From: Candidatus Kaiserbacteria bacterium | GTDB lineage: Bacteria; Patescibacteria; Paceibacteria; UBA9973; UBA2103 | Length of the DNA: 64,000 nucleotides | Direction of reading: 5' to 3' | Assembly: GCA_016182485.1 (NCBI GenBank) | Contig: JACPGH010000002.1 | Location: 1 to 64,000 of the forward strand | Shown: one piece after another, positions 33,273 to 41,687 of the stretch | Numbering within the stretch: the stretch's first letter is position 1 | Layout of the letters: each line of letters starts with the position of its first letter | The notes under the pieces: model-generated | The model's database searches: none | What the model saw: the letters and a program-made list of their open reading frames with translations, nothing else | Told to the model about the DNA's origin: nothing | Program-made: the position numbers and the translations under genes

Positions 33273-34469
33273 ATGCGTTCCCGCCGTAAGAGTCATCAGC
33301 GAACATATCTGGATGCCGCCGCGGGGTGGGACGGGCCTTCGCCACGCCGGAGCGGGCTATGGCCTCGCGGAGGCGGGAATCCGTCGTCGCCGCATGCGGA
33401 AGGCCGAATGGCCCGAGAGATTCTTGAGGGAGCTCGCACGGTGGTCGCGCGTCTGCTTGAAGTGCAGGCGGACGACGTAATATTCACGAGCGGCGCGACG
33501 GAGTCGAACGCGCTCGCGATACTGGGAGTTGTAAGGGCTTGCCGCAATCCCGCGGCTCGCCTGCATGTGCTGTATGCGCCCGGCGCGCATGCATCCATCG
33601 TTGAGAACGTGAAGCTGCTTGCGGCGGAAGGGGCCGAGATCGAGCCTCTGCCGATGCGCGATCGCCAGGTGGACTGCGCCGCGCTCGCGAAACTTTTGCG
33701 CCCGAGTACAGCACTCGTCACGATGGAGGCCGTCTGCGGCGAGACAGGAGTCATTTGGAATACGCGGGAAGTGGCGAGCGTCATACGCGAGCCATCCCGA
33801 GCGCAGCGAGGGATAATGTTGCATGTTGACGCCTCGCAAGCGCCGCTCACCGAGAAGGTAACGCGCGCGCATTTCGGTGCCGATCTTCTGACTCTTGACG
33901 GTTCGAAGATCGGGGCGGCGCGCGGGGTCGGCGCGCTCATTGCGCATCGCACTATCCCGCTTGCCCCTCTTTATCTAGGCGGCGGTCAGGAGCGCGGCGT
34001 GCGGCCGGGCAGTGAGGCGCCGCATTTGGCAGAAAGCCTCGCCAAGGCTCTAAGTCAGGCCGCGGCCGGCCGCGATGCGTTTCGCATCGCGGCCGAGGCC
34101 GCCCGGACGGATCTCATTTCCCGCCTCACGGCTGCGATTCCTGACATATATATAAATGAGGGCCGGCCGGGTCGGCAGGTGCCGCACATCTTGAACGTGT
34201 CCTTGCCCGGCCGCGATACGGATTTCCTCGTCGCCCTCCTCGACGAAGCCGGCTTCGCAGTTTCCACAAAGAGCGCCTGCGAGACGGATTCCGAGACTGG
34301 TTCTCGACCCGTCCTGGTTCTTTTCGGGGACGAAACCCGCGCTCGTTCGACATTAAGGATTTCCTGGAATCCCGAAGCCGATCTCTCGCGTCTCCGCTCT
34401 TTCGCGGACGCGCTTACGCGAGCAGTCGCATTTTCCGCCGGCGGAGTTGACGATAGGGGCAGTGGGTAG
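33273..34469 (+). CDS. Cysteine desulfurase (NifS/IscS-like)
   Basis: This 398-residue PLP enzyme would take sulfur from cysteine for Fe-S clusters or tRNA thiolation. It has the family TYLDAAAG start, SGATESNALAI, histidine in GAHASIVEN, PLP lysine in DGSKIGAARGVG, and the catalytic cysteine in STKSACE. An insert REPSRAQRG is coded by the repeat CATCCCGAGCGCAGCGAGGGA at 33793-33813. A Cys in the active loop and the His argue for function. No iscU or sufB is adjacent. The next gene begins inside its 3' end. Confidence 0.85.
   Translation: MRSRRKSHQRTYLDAAAGWDGPSPRRSGLWPRGGGNPSSPHAEGRMAREILEGARTVVARLLEVQADDVIFTSGATESNALAILGVVRACRNPAARLHVLYAPGAHASIVENVKLLAAEGAEIEPLPMRDRQVDCAALAKLLRPSTALVTMEAVCGETGVIWNTREVASVIREPSRAQRGIMLHVDASQAPLTEKVTRAHFGADLLTLDGSKIGAARGVGALIAHRTIPLAPLYLGGGQERGVRPGSEAPHLAESLAKALSQAAAGRDAFRIAAEAARTDLISRLTAAIPDIYINEGRPGRQVPHILNVSLPGRDTDFLVALLDEAGFAVSTKSACETDSETGSRPVLVLFGDETRARSTLRISWNPEADLSRLRSFADALTRAVAFSAGGVDDRGSG
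33793..33813. repeat. In-frame repeat insert in cysteine desulfurase
   Basis: An imperfect dyad CATCCCGAGC-GCAGCGAGGGA encodes PSRAQRG between two conserved blocks. Confidence 0.65.
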
Positions 34470-34472
34470 CAT

Positions 34473-34478
34473 TATAGA
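34473..34478 (+). promoter_or_regulatory. -10 box of trypsin-fold gene, leaderless
   Basis: TATAGA ends 7 nt before the ATG at 34486, inside the 3' end region of the desulfurase gene. Confidence 0.4.
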
Positions 34479-34485
34479 TATTGTT

Positions 34486-35253
34486 ATGAATATTGAGGAA
34501 CTTTCTAAATCTCAGCTCATACTTCTCACTATCCTCGTCAATTTCGTCATGTCGGTCGCGACCGGCATCGTGACCGTATCGCTCCTCGATCACGCTCCCG
34601 CGTATGTCACGCAGACGGTCAATCGCGTAGTCGAACGCACTATTGAGACAGTGGCGCAGGCGGCGCCCGCTGCTATCATTCAGGCGCCCGCTCCGTCCAA
34701 TCAGGATCTCGTCACTGCCGCCATCGGAGCGGGAGCGGCGCGCGCCGTAACCATCTACGCCGCCGAGACGGGCACTTCGACTCCGGCGATAGCGGTGGGC
34801 ACGTACCTGCCGAAGGCGCGCGCCATCGCCACCGCCTCCCAGGATGCGTTGCCGAAAGAGGTTCTTATCAGGTTCACTGACGGCTCGCATATCGCCGCCT
34901 CGCTCGCTCATAAGGGCGACGGGATTTCCATTTACGGCTTCGCCGACAAGGCCGTATTGCCGAAAGCCGCTTCTCCTGCGCTCATCTCGCCAAGCGACTT
35001 AAAGCTCGGGCAGACGGTCCTCGCGCTCTCCGCAGACGGTTCGGCCGCGACCGGGATAGTGGCGCGGGTCGATAAGGAAGGTATCCGCACAACGCTCCCG
35101 GACATAGGCGCCGGCAGCGCGGCGGTAGATCTTGCCGGCAACCTGGTCGGCATAGGCGCCGGAGAGACGCCCGGGCTCCTCCTAAGCGCGAATACCGTAA
35201 TGAATCTCCTTACCGCCACGTCTTCTGTCGTAGCTCCAGTCTCGGCTAGATAA
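34486..35253 (+). CDS. Membrane-anchored trypsin-fold protein without active site
   Basis: This 255-residue protein has one N-terminal membrane helix (about 9-33) and an extracytoplasmic region that follows the DegP/HtrA-type trypsin barrel (GTYLPKARAIATASQDAL, FTDGSHIAASLAHKGDGISI, LGQTVLALSADGSAATGIV). The catalytic serine box GNSGGPL is replaced by GAGSAAVDLAGNLVGI, and neither the catalytic His nor Asp context is seen. It is probably a non-enzymatic relative, perhaps a binding protein in the envelope. It lies between the desulfurase and the Clp ATPase. Confidence 0.6.
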   Translation: MNIEELSKSQLILLTILVNFVMSVATGIVTVSLLDHAPAYVTQTVNRVVERTIETVAQAAPAAIIQAPAPSNQDLVTAAIGAGAARAVTIYAAETGTSTPAIAVGTYLPKARAIATASQDALPKEVLIRFTDGSHIAASLAHKGDGISIYGFADKAVLPKAASPALISPSDLKLGQTVLALSADGSAATGIVARVDKEGIRTTLPDIGAGSAAVDLAGNLVGIGAGETPGLLLSANTVMNLLTATSSVVAPVSAR

Positions 35254-35276
35254 GCATTAACAGCGTAACGTTCACC

Positions 35277-37955
35277 ATGCCTCCTCCTTTCACTAATTTC
35301 ACAACCAAAGCCAAGGAAGCGGTCCGCCGCGCGCATGAGCTCGCTATCGAGCGCGGGCAGAACCATGTCTCGCCGCTCCATCTTCTCGCGGCGCTCGTGC
35401 TGCAGGAAGAGTCGCTCGTTTTTTCCATCCTCGACCGGATGGAGATAGACGCGATCATGTTCACCGATGCCGTCCTCGAACAGCTGGAAACGCCCGAGAG
35501 CGCGTCAGTCCTCTCGCCCTCCTACCAGATTTATCTCACGCCGGATCTCGCACAGGCGCTCGAGGCGGCCGGGAAGATCGCCGCGCGCTTGAACGATACT
35601 TTCGTCGGTACCGAACATCTTTTCTTGGCGATAATCGAGCATCCGGGAGTCGCCGCCGACGTTCTCTCGCGCTTCTCTATCCAGCAAGCGTCCGCGCTCG
35701 CGGTACTGAAGGAGCTCAAGACCACTAAGGACGGAAGCTCCGCGGAGCCGAAACGCTTCCGCGCCCTCGCGAAATACGCGCGGAATCTCACCAAGCTCGC
35801 CGCCGAGAACAAGCTTGATCCGGTGATCGGCCGCGACGTGGAAATTAACCGGGTCATCCAGATCCTCGCGCGCCGCACGAAGAACAACCCGATACTTATC
35901 GGCGAGGCGGGCGTCGGCAAGACGGCGATCGCCGAGGGGCTTGCGGCGCGCATGGCCGTAGGCGACGTCCCGGAGACGCTGAAAGGGAAGGAATTGCTCT
36001 CGCTCGATCTCGGGCTTATGATCGCCGGCACGAAATATCGCGGAGAATTCGAAGAGCGCATGAAGAACGTGATGAAAGAAGTCGAGCGGTCGGAAGGCAA
36101 GGTCGTCCTCTTCGTGGACGAGTTGCACACGCTCGTGGGCGCGGGCGGAGCCGAAGGCAGCCTCGACGCTTCGAATATGCTGAAGCCCGCGCTCTCCCGC
36201 GGCGAGATCCGCGTCATCGGCGCGACCACGCTCAAGGAATATCAAAAATACATCGAGAAAGACGCGGCGCTCACCAGACGGTTTCAATCGGTGTTCGTGC
36301 AGGAGCCTTCAGTCGAGGACGGCATCGCGATACTGCGAGGGCTCCGCGATAAATATGAGCTCTATCACGGCGTGCGTATCACCGACGGCGCCATCGTAGC
36401 GGCCGTCGAGCTCTCGGCGCGCTACATCAGCGATCGCTTCCTGCCCGATAAGGCGATAGATCTTATCGATGAATCCGCCTCCGGACTGCGTATCGCTCTT
36501 GAGAACAAGCCTCCCTTGCTCGAAGAGACCGACCGCAAGATCCGCCGGCTGGAGATAGAGCGCCAGGCGCTCCAGAAAGACGTCGATGGCGAGCATTCTT
36601 CCGAGATCAAAGAGCGCATCAAGGATATCGATGTCGAAGTGGCCGATCTTAAAGAGAAGACGGCCGAGCTCGGTCTCAAGTGGAAGAACGAGAAGGAAGT
36701 GTTGACCGAGATACGGGCGGCGAAGAACGAGCTCGAGAAGCTCAAGGTGCAGGCGGAGAAGGCCGAGGCCGCCGCCGACCTCGGCACGGTCGCGGAGATC
36801 CGCTACGGCCGTATCCCGCATATCCAGCGCGATCTCGAGACCAAGCTCAAGCGGCTCAAAACATTGCAGAAATCTCGGCGCGTACTGAATGAAGAAGTTA
36901 CCGAACAGGATATCGCTTCTGTGGTCTCCCGCTGGACGGGCATCCCGGTACAGCGAATGCTCGAAGAGGAAGCGGCGAAACTCGCGCGCATGGAGGAAGC
37001 GCTTAAAGCAGGCATCATCGGACAAAATCCCGCAGTGCAGAAAGTTACGAACGCAGTGAAGCGCTCGCGGGTGGGAATCAGCGACCCGAATCGCCCTATC
37101 GGCTCCTTCCTCTTTCTCGGCCCGACCGGGGTAGGGAAGACGGAGCTCTCGAAGAAGCTCGCGGAATTCATGTTCAACGATGCCGACGCTCTGGTGCGAG
37201 TGGATATGAGCGAATTCATGGAGAGGCACTCGGTGGCGAAATTGATCGGCGCGCCGCCGGGCTACGTGGGCTATGAGGAATCAGGCCTGCTCACCGAGCG
37301 CATCCGCCATCGTCCCTACGCGGTCGTGCTATTCGACGAAATCGAGAAGGCGCACCCCGAGGTTTTCAATATTCTGCTCCAGGTCCTCGACTCGGGGCAC
37401 TTGACCGACGGTAAGGGCCGCAAGGTCAATTTCAAGAACACGATCATCGTGCTGACCAGTAACATCGGCGGGGAATTCATCGATAAGTTGGCGCACATCG
37501 GCTTCGGGACGGCTGGCGCCACCGACGCGTCGCGTTACGAAGAGACTAAGGAGAAGATAATGAGCGAGCTGCGCGAGCACTTCCGCCCGGAATTCTTGAA
37601 CCGCCTGGACGACATCATCATCTTCGACGTTCTCTCGAAGGAGGCGCTGGCCGAGATAGTGCACAATCAGGTGGAGGAGGTCGTGAAGCGGCTCGCGCAC
37701 AAGCGCATCACGCTCGTCATCTCGCCGGAAGTCCGTACGTGGCTCGCCGAGAAAGGATACAATCCCGAATACGGCGCCCGGCCGCTGCGGCGAACTATTC
37801 AGGATAAGATACTCACGCCGCTCGCATCGCTCATGGTCTCGCAGGGCGTGCTTGAGGGCGGCACGGTTGCAGTCAGCGTGAGGAACGACGAGCCGAGTTT
37901 CGAAGTAAGAAAGAAAGTGCGAGCGGGCCTTAAGAAAGAAGCCGCGGTTGCCTAA
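35277..37955 (+). CDS. Clp ATPase (ClpC/ClpB-type AAA+ unfoldase)
   Basis: This 892-residue hexameric unfoldase has an N-terminal Clp repeat domain (about 5-145), AAA-1 with Walker A GEAGVGKT near residue 209, a long coiled-coil middle domain (about 400-530), and AAA-2 with GPTGVGKT near residue 614, followed by the D2 small domain. The middle domain is as long as in ClpB disaggregases. The loop HIGFG before FRPEFLNRLDD resembles the IGF/VGF loop by which ClpA/ClpC/ClpX dock to ClpP, which ClpB lacks. It therefore may serve both proteolysis and disaggregation. No clpP is in the window. Confidence 0.85.
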   Translation: MPPPFTNFTTKAKEAVRRAHELAIERGQNHVSPLHLLAALVLQEESLVFSILDRMEIDAIMFTDAVLEQLETPESASVLSPSYQIYLTPDLAQALEAAGKIAARLNDTFVGTEHLFLAIIEHPGVAADVLSRFSIQQASALAVLKELKTTKDGSSAEPKRFRALAKYARNLTKLAAENKLDPVIGRDVEINRVIQILARRTKNNPILIGEAGVGKTAIAEGLAARMAVGDVPETLKGKELLSLDLGLMIAGTKYRGEFEERMKNVMKEVERSEGKVVLFVDELHTLVGAGGAEGSLDASNMLKPALSRGEIRVIGATTLKEYQKYIEKDAALTRRFQSVFVQEPSVEDGIAILRGLRDKYELYHGVRITDGAIVAAVELSARYISDRFLPDKAIDLIDESASGLRIALENKPPLLEETDRKIRRLEIERQALQKDVDGEHSSEIKERIKDIDVEVADLKEKTAELGLKWKNEKEVLTEIRAAKNELEKLKVQAEKAEAAADLGTVAEIRYGRIPHIQRDLETKLKRLKTLQKSRRVLNEEVTEQDIASVVSRWTGIPVQRMLEEEAAKLARMEEALKAGIIGQNPAVQKVTNAVKRSRVGISDPNRPIGSFLFLGPTGVGKTELSKKLAEFMFNDADALVRVDMSEFMERHSVAKLIGAPPGYVGYEESGLLTERIRHRPYAVVLFDEIEKAHPEVFNILLQVLDSGHLTDGKGRKVNFKNTIIVLTSNIGGEFIDKLAHIGFGTAGATDASRYEETKEKIMSELREHFRPEFLNRLDDIIIFDVLSKEALAEIVHNQVEEVVKRLAHKRITLVISPEVRTWLAEKGYNPEYGARPLRRTIQDKILTPLASLMVSQGVLEGGTVAVSVRNDEPSFEVRKKVRAGLKKEAAVA

Positions 37956-37971
37956 GCTACGCCAGCACCGG

Positions 37972-38047
37972 TGTGAAGGTCTGACCTTCACATCGAAAAA
38001 GTCTGATAAAATATACGTATATTGTATGTGAAGGTCTGACCTTCACA
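37972..38047. repeat. Paired palindrome, pair 3
   Basis: TGTGAAGGTC-T-GACCTTCACA units at 37972-37992 and 38027-38047 have centres 55 bp apart, just 3' of the Clp gene. Confidence 0.9.
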
Positions 38048-38053
38048 GGTACG

Positions 38054-38123
38054 AGCTGGCGCAATCGCCAGCTTTCGGCGTGTAAAAACAACGCGGCGCG
38101 TGGAGGGAACCTCCACACGCCGC
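38054..38123. terminator. Two hairpins between Clp and small membrane genes
   Basis: AGCTGGCG/CGCCAGCT (38054-38073) and GCGGCG-GTGGAGG/CCTCCAC-CGCCGC (38093-38123) form stems between convergent genes. The second probably ends the reverse-strand transcript. Confidence 0.6.
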
Positions 38124-38140
38124 TGGGGCGCTCGCCATGC

Positions 38141-38455
38141 TCACTTCTTCGGGAGCTTGCACTCCGTCTCACCCGACGGGGAGACCGTGCAGGTGACAGG
38201 GCCCGAGTTCTTCTGCAAGTAGTACGCGATGATGCCGATCTGCGTCGACGTAGCTTCCTTGCCGGCGCAATCGAGTTTCAGCACCGCGTCGTCTGGAGAA
38301 CGCGCCTCGGTTGACTTCATGGTACATGGGATGTCTCGCGCAGCCATGCTTGAGTGCCGTGGGACAGCATAGGCCACCGCTTGAATAGCGGCGGCCACAG
38401 CGATGAGCAGCGCGATGAGAAGTTGTGCTGGGAACGGTAGAATGAGGCGCTTCAT
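38141..38455 (-). CDS. Small membrane-anchored exported protein
   Basis: This 104-residue protein has one N-terminal membrane or signal segment (about 8-28) and an outer domain with cysteines in DIPCTMKS, KLDCAGKE, VTCTVSPSG and TECKLPKK, an even number that could pair. No family is known. Its ATG overlaps the upstream stop (ATGA). It ends at a strong hairpin, and a paired palindrome lies beyond. Confidence 0.55.
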   Translation of the reverse strand: MKRLILPFPAQLLIALLIAVAAAIQAVAYAVPRHSSMAARDIPCTMKSTEARSPDDAVLKLDCAGKEATSTQIGIIAYYLQKNSGPVTCTVSPSGETECKLPKK

Positions 38456-38940
38456 GACCGCACCTCCTGCTCGTGGCGCTCGATCATGATCGAAGGGCAG
38501 ACCTTCTGCTTCTGTGCGGCGAACCATTCGCCGAGGATTTCGAAGAAGGTCGGCGCTGTCGGGACATGCGCCTCCGCCTTCTCTCGCTCCGCGCGCCAGC
38601 GCCGAAGGCGTCGCTGGTACTGCCATTCGTTCACGCGGTTCCCAGCGGCCTTGATGCCCCAGATGAACAGGACGACTCCGACGATGCCGCCCGCGGTGAG
38701 CGAATAGGCGGAACCGCCGAAGAGGGTCATTGGCAGGACGGTGAAGACCGCTATCAGGAGGCCGTACAGGATCACGTGAAGCGTGAGAATGAGTGGTGCG
38801 TAGACGAGCGTGACCCTCAGGAAGAAGCAGAGATTGGTGTGCTTGATCCATGAGGCAGTGTCTCTGTCCCGGAAGGCATCGTAGATGCCAAGGGACCATA
38901 GGAACCATCGAACGTACCATTGCCGGTCGTCGAGAGTCAT
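38452..38940 (-). CDS. Small multi-pass membrane protein
   Basis: This 162-residue protein, from the ATG at 38940, has membrane segments near residues 33-75 and 85-105, and a basic, Trp/Arg-rich cytoplasmic tail (NEWQYQRRLRRWRAEREKAE). No family is recognised. An AAAGGA sequence about 8 nt upstream supports this ATG. A TTG at 39063 would add 41 residues. It is the first gene of a two-gene unit with 38141-38455. Confidence 0.55.
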   Translation of the reverse strand: MTLDDRQWYVRWFLWSLGIYDAFRDRDTASWIKHTNLCFFLRVTLVYAPLILTLHVILYGLLIAVFTVLPMTLFGGSAYSLTAGGIVGVVLFIWGIKAAGNRVNEWQYQRRLRRWRAEREKAEAHVPTAPTFFEILGEWFAAQKQKVCPSIMIERHEQEVRS

Positions 38941-39122
38941 TAGGTATCCTTTCTCCGCCTCAATGCGGCATTCGACAAGGAACTGCTTGAGCCGCTGCTG
39001 GCGAGTCCCAACGACGCGCCAATTCCGGGCCGAAGTATGCTCCACCGGAAGGCTTGTTGTCAAGGTTCGCCAGCGGTCGCTCAGGACATAAGCGAGAGAT
39101 TGCTTCCTGGGTTCTTGTTTGT

Positions 39123-39128
39123 TATATT
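39123..39128 (+). promoter_or_regulatory. -10 box of rpmG, leaderless
   Basis: TATATT ends 6 nt before the ATG at 39135. Confidence 0.5.
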
Positions 39129-39134
39129 TTTAAT

Positions 39135-39305
39135 ATGTCCCAAGACCGAATCATACGGATGCAGTCCTCCGCCTCGAAACACGTATTGATAACCCGCAAG
39201 AACAAAAAAGCGGTGCAGCGTAAGATCGAACTTACGAAATACGATCCTGTCGCTCGGAAGCGCGTGGTGTACAAAGAAATCAAGTGGAAGGGTAAGGGAG
39301 GATAA
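39135..39305 (+). CDS. rpmG: Ribosomal protein bL33
   Basis: This 56-residue large-subunit protein carries the family core HVLITRKNKK and KIELTKYDPVARKRVVYKE, with a basic GKGG tail. The zinc-binding cysteines of some bL33 forms are absent, so this is the zinc-independent (C-minus) type. The ATG at 39135 follows a leaderless -10 box. A long terminator hairpin follows, then a tRNA-Gly gene. Confidence 0.88.
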   Translation: MSQDRIIRMQSSASKHVLITRKNKKAVQRKIELTKYDPVARKRVVYKEIKWKGKGG

Positions 39306-39339
39306 ATCGAAAGCCCCGCGTCCGCGGGGCTTTCGATTT
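39304..39339. terminator. Terminator after rpmG
   Basis: AAATCGAAAGCCCCGCG and its complement form a 17-bp stem that ends in a T-rich arm. It lies between rpmG and the reverse-strand tRNA-Gly. Confidence 0.8.
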
Positions 39340-39384
39340 GGCGGGCTTCGCCTCGCCGAAGGTTCGTTTTTTGCGAACCGAAGG

Positions 39385-39455
39385 CGGGTCCACGAGGAGT
39401 CGGACCTCGGCTATCGCTTTTGGAGAGCGACGTTCTACCGTTAAACTATGGACCC
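39385..39455 (-). tRNA. tRNA-Gly (TCC)
   Basis: A GGGTCCA/TGGACCC acceptor stem, anticodon stem TCGCT/AGCGA and anticodon loop CTCCAAA (anticodon TCC), with a normal T-arm. CCA is not encoded. Confidence 0.93.
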
Positions 39456-39520
39456 CAACAGCTTTACGATAACAGAGAGTGGGCAGTGGGGAAAGCGGCG
39501 TTCGGACTGGATACGGACGG

Positions 39521-39526
39521 TATCAT
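39521..39526 (+). promoter_or_regulatory. -10 box of VirB2-SLT fusion gene, leaderless
   Basis: TATCAT ends 6 nt before the ATG at 39533. Confidence 0.5.
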
Positions 39527-39532
39527 GTAGAC

Positions 39533-40660
39533 ATGCGTTCTCGCACGTTCCTTCTCTTTGTCGCGTTCATGGCCGTTCTGTTCGTTCCTCAGCTCGCAGA
39601 AGCCCGCATCCCGTTCTTCGGCCCGATTCTTCCAAGCGAGGCCTTTAACCCCGCATTGTGCCCGACCGGACTCGGCTGGGGAGCGGTCATAGTCGTCATC
39701 AACAATGTCATCGAGTTCGCGCTCACGATTATCCTCGTCTTCCTCGCGCCGATCATGATCGCCTACTCCGGATTCCTCTACGTCGTGAATCCCTTCAAGC
39801 CAGATGGGTTGGCGAAGGCGAGGTCACTTCTCCTCAGTACTGTCGTCGGCATAGTCGTGGCGCTTGGCGCCTGGATGATCGTGAGCGCGCTCATGGCGGT
39901 GCTCTATCATCCGGATCCGAACAAGGGATTTACGGAAAATTGGGCCAGCATCATTAATTCCGGCGGGCAGGGGCTATGCCTTTCGCAACAAGGGGCGGCT
40001 CCTTCTTCTGGAGGGGGGTCAGTCACGGTGATAGGAGTCGAGCCGATTACGCAGCCAACGCCCGTTACGCCGCCCACTTCTGGCGGCCCTTCTATGAGTC
40101 AGACAGCTATACAAACCGCTGCGAACAAGGCCCAGCCCTATCGGAATCAAGTCTGCGCGGCGGCTTCCGTTAATGGCATTTCTGGCCAATGCAACCAACT
40201 GCTCGGTATTCTCGGGGTCGAATCAAATGGAAATCCAAATGCCCGTCCTCCGGGCGGCGGAGAAGGCGAGATAGGTCTCATGCAGCTTAAGCCGAGCACC
40301 GCGGCGATGAACGGCGTCGCTGCATGCGTTGGCTCATCGGACCTTTCTCCGTCGGCGGAGTGCGCAGCCAGATTGCAAGACCCAACGGCGAACATTAATG
40401 CCGGTGTTCGATATTATGCGGGGCTGTATCGCGAATTCCGCGACTCTAGAAATGCAACAGCCGCATATAACGGCGGGAATGGTCGCGGCAGTAATGCGGA
40501 CGGCACTCGACAAGCATTTGCGCCAAGCAGGGATTGTATCCCTCCGACATATCCCTCGGGCATGTATGCGTGGGAATGCCCCATTAATCCGGGCGGCTTT
40601 GCGGGCACGCAAAGTTACGTCGCCAACGTCGCATCTGTTGCCGCCAGAGTAGCAAATTAG
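39533..40660 (+). CDS. VirB2-like protein fused to lytic transglycosylase
   Basis: This 375-residue protein has a signal peptide (about 1-24, ending AEA), two VirB2/TrbC-like membrane helices (about 50-80 and 98-122), a Gly/Pro/Thr linker with QPTPVTPPTSGG, and a C-terminal SLT-type lysozyme-fold domain (about 205-330). The catalytic glutamate is in GILGVESNGNP, followed by GLMQLKPSTA and TAAYNGG. Such enzymes cut peptidoglycan to let a secretion or pilus machine pass. Fusing the pilin-like part to the wall hydrolase in one chain is unusual and links it to the six-gene VirB2-like array at 17355-19949. Confidence 0.8.
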   Translation: MRSRTFLLFVAFMAVLFVPQLAEARIPFFGPILPSEAFNPALCPTGLGWGAVIVVINNVIEFALTIILVFLAPIMIAYSGFLYVVNPFKPDGLAKARSLLLSTVVGIVVALGAWMIVSALMAVLYHPDPNKGFTENWASIINSGGQGLCLSQQGAAPSSGGGSVTVIGVEPITQPTPVTPPTSGGPSMSQTAIQTAANKAQPYRNQVCAAASVNGISGQCNQLLGILGVESNGNPNARPPGGGEGEIGLMQLKPSTAAMNGVAACVGSSDLSPSAECAARLQDPTANINAGVRYYAGLYREFRDSRNATAAYNGGNGRGSNADGTRQAFAPSRDCIPPTYPSGMYAWECPINPGGFAGTQSYVANVASVAARVAN

Positions 40661-40680
40661 GACATCGGATGTCCTAATTT
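40654..40680. repeat. GGACATC palindrome at miaA 3' end
   Basis: AAATTAGGACATC-G-GATGTCCTAATTT covers the stops of both convergent genes and probably supplies the last residues of miaA and a bidirectional terminator. Confidence 0.8.
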
Positions 40681-41577
40681 CCGCAGCCAAGCCTTCTGCC
40701 GGCGCGCGTATTGCCAGAGCTTCGCTGAAAGGATAGGGAATAATTTTCTCTCAAGCCGCGCTGCGTCCTCTGTAGCCTTGGCGGAGGAGGAGAGGAACTC
40801 GCCGACTATTTTGTATTCAAGCCCGAGTTCGTTCAGGCGCGCATCGCCCGCGGCTTCACGCACGCGCCGCACTTCCTCAATGAGGCCGCGCTCGAAGGCG
40901 CGCGCGAGACGGGCGCCGATGCGCGCGCGTAGCTCTTCAGCCGGCGGGTCAATCACGATCCATTCCGGAGCAAATGTTAGGACATCCGATGTCCTAGTTT
41001 CAGAATGCATGTCGGGACATCGGATGTCCCTGGCCCGGGGCGGGACGGTGCCGTTGGCAGCGATTATCTCGAGCGCGCGGATGAGCCGGCGGCGGTTCTG
41101 CGGATCGAGTTCCGCCGCGCGGCGCGGGTCCTGTTCTCTAATTCGCGCGAATAGTTCTTCAGTCGGGAGTAATTCCAGTTTCTCGCGCAGTTCCGGATTC
41201 GCATCGACTCCTGCGGGCAAGCCATGCAGCAAAGCATCAAAATAGAAATGCGTGCCGCCGACAAGAATGGGCAGTTTGCCTCGCGCTACAATTTCGGGGA
41301 TTAATCTACACGCATCGTTGACGAAATCTCCGGCGGAATACGTTTCGGCCACGTTCCGTATATCGATGAGATGATGCGGCACGCCGCGACGCTCGTCTGC
41401 CGGCATTTTCTCCGTGCCGATATCGAGTCCGCGATAGACCTGCCGCGAATCGACCGAGATTATCTCGCCGTCCCGCGCGAGCGCTTCTTCGACCGCTCGG
41501 GCGGATTTCCCCGAAGCGGTCGGGCCGGCGATACAAATTATATTGACCGGATTATGCCCGGTAGGACTAAATGGCAT
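40657..41577 (-). CDS. miaA: tRNA dimethylallyltransferase
   Basis: This 306-residue enzyme puts a dimethylallyl group on A37 of tRNAs that read codons starting with U. The P-loop GPTASGKS, DSRQVYRGLDIGTEK and the GGTHFYFDALL and DPQNRRRLIRALE blocks are all conserved. The gene is dotted with repeats: a GGACATC-type pair codes ARDIRCPD and TRTSDVL (40978-41030), an AKATEDA repeat lies at 40765-40790, and a third palindrome forms the C-terminus. The inserts fall between conserved blocks, so the enzyme may still work. The peroxiredoxin gene is divergent. Confidence 0.9.
   Translation of the reverse strand: MPFSPTGHNPVNIICIAGPTASGKSARAVEEALARDGEIISVDSRQVYRGLDIGTEKMPADERRGVPHHLIDIRNVAETYSAGDFVNDACRLIPEIVARGKLPILVGGTHFYFDALLHGLPAGVDANPELREKLELLPTEELFARIREQDPRRAAELDPQNRRRLIRALEIIAANGTVPPRARDIRCPDMHSETRTSDVLTFAPEWIVIDPPAEELRARIGARLARAFERGLIEEVRRVREAAGDARLNELGLEYKIVGEFLSSSAKATEDAARLERKLFPILSAKLWQYARRQKAWLRKLGHPMS
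40765..40790. repeat. In-frame AKATED-coding repeat in miaA
   Basis: GTCCTCTGTAGCCTTGGCGG and a GGAGGAGAG-type right arm encode SAKATEDA. It is related to the rpsA insert. Confidence 0.65.
40978..41030. repeat. Two in-frame GGACATC palindromes in miaA
   Basis: Palindromes at 40978-40996 and 41014-41030 are centred 35 bp apart inside the coding sequence and keep the frame. Confidence 0.8.
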
Positions 41578-41687
41578 TGCAGTACGCTTAATACGCTTTT
41601 AATACCACTACAGGCATTAAGTGTATACTGTATAGCAATTATCAATCCGTTCACTTATCAAGTGATGCTATTTAATCCTAACCGGGT

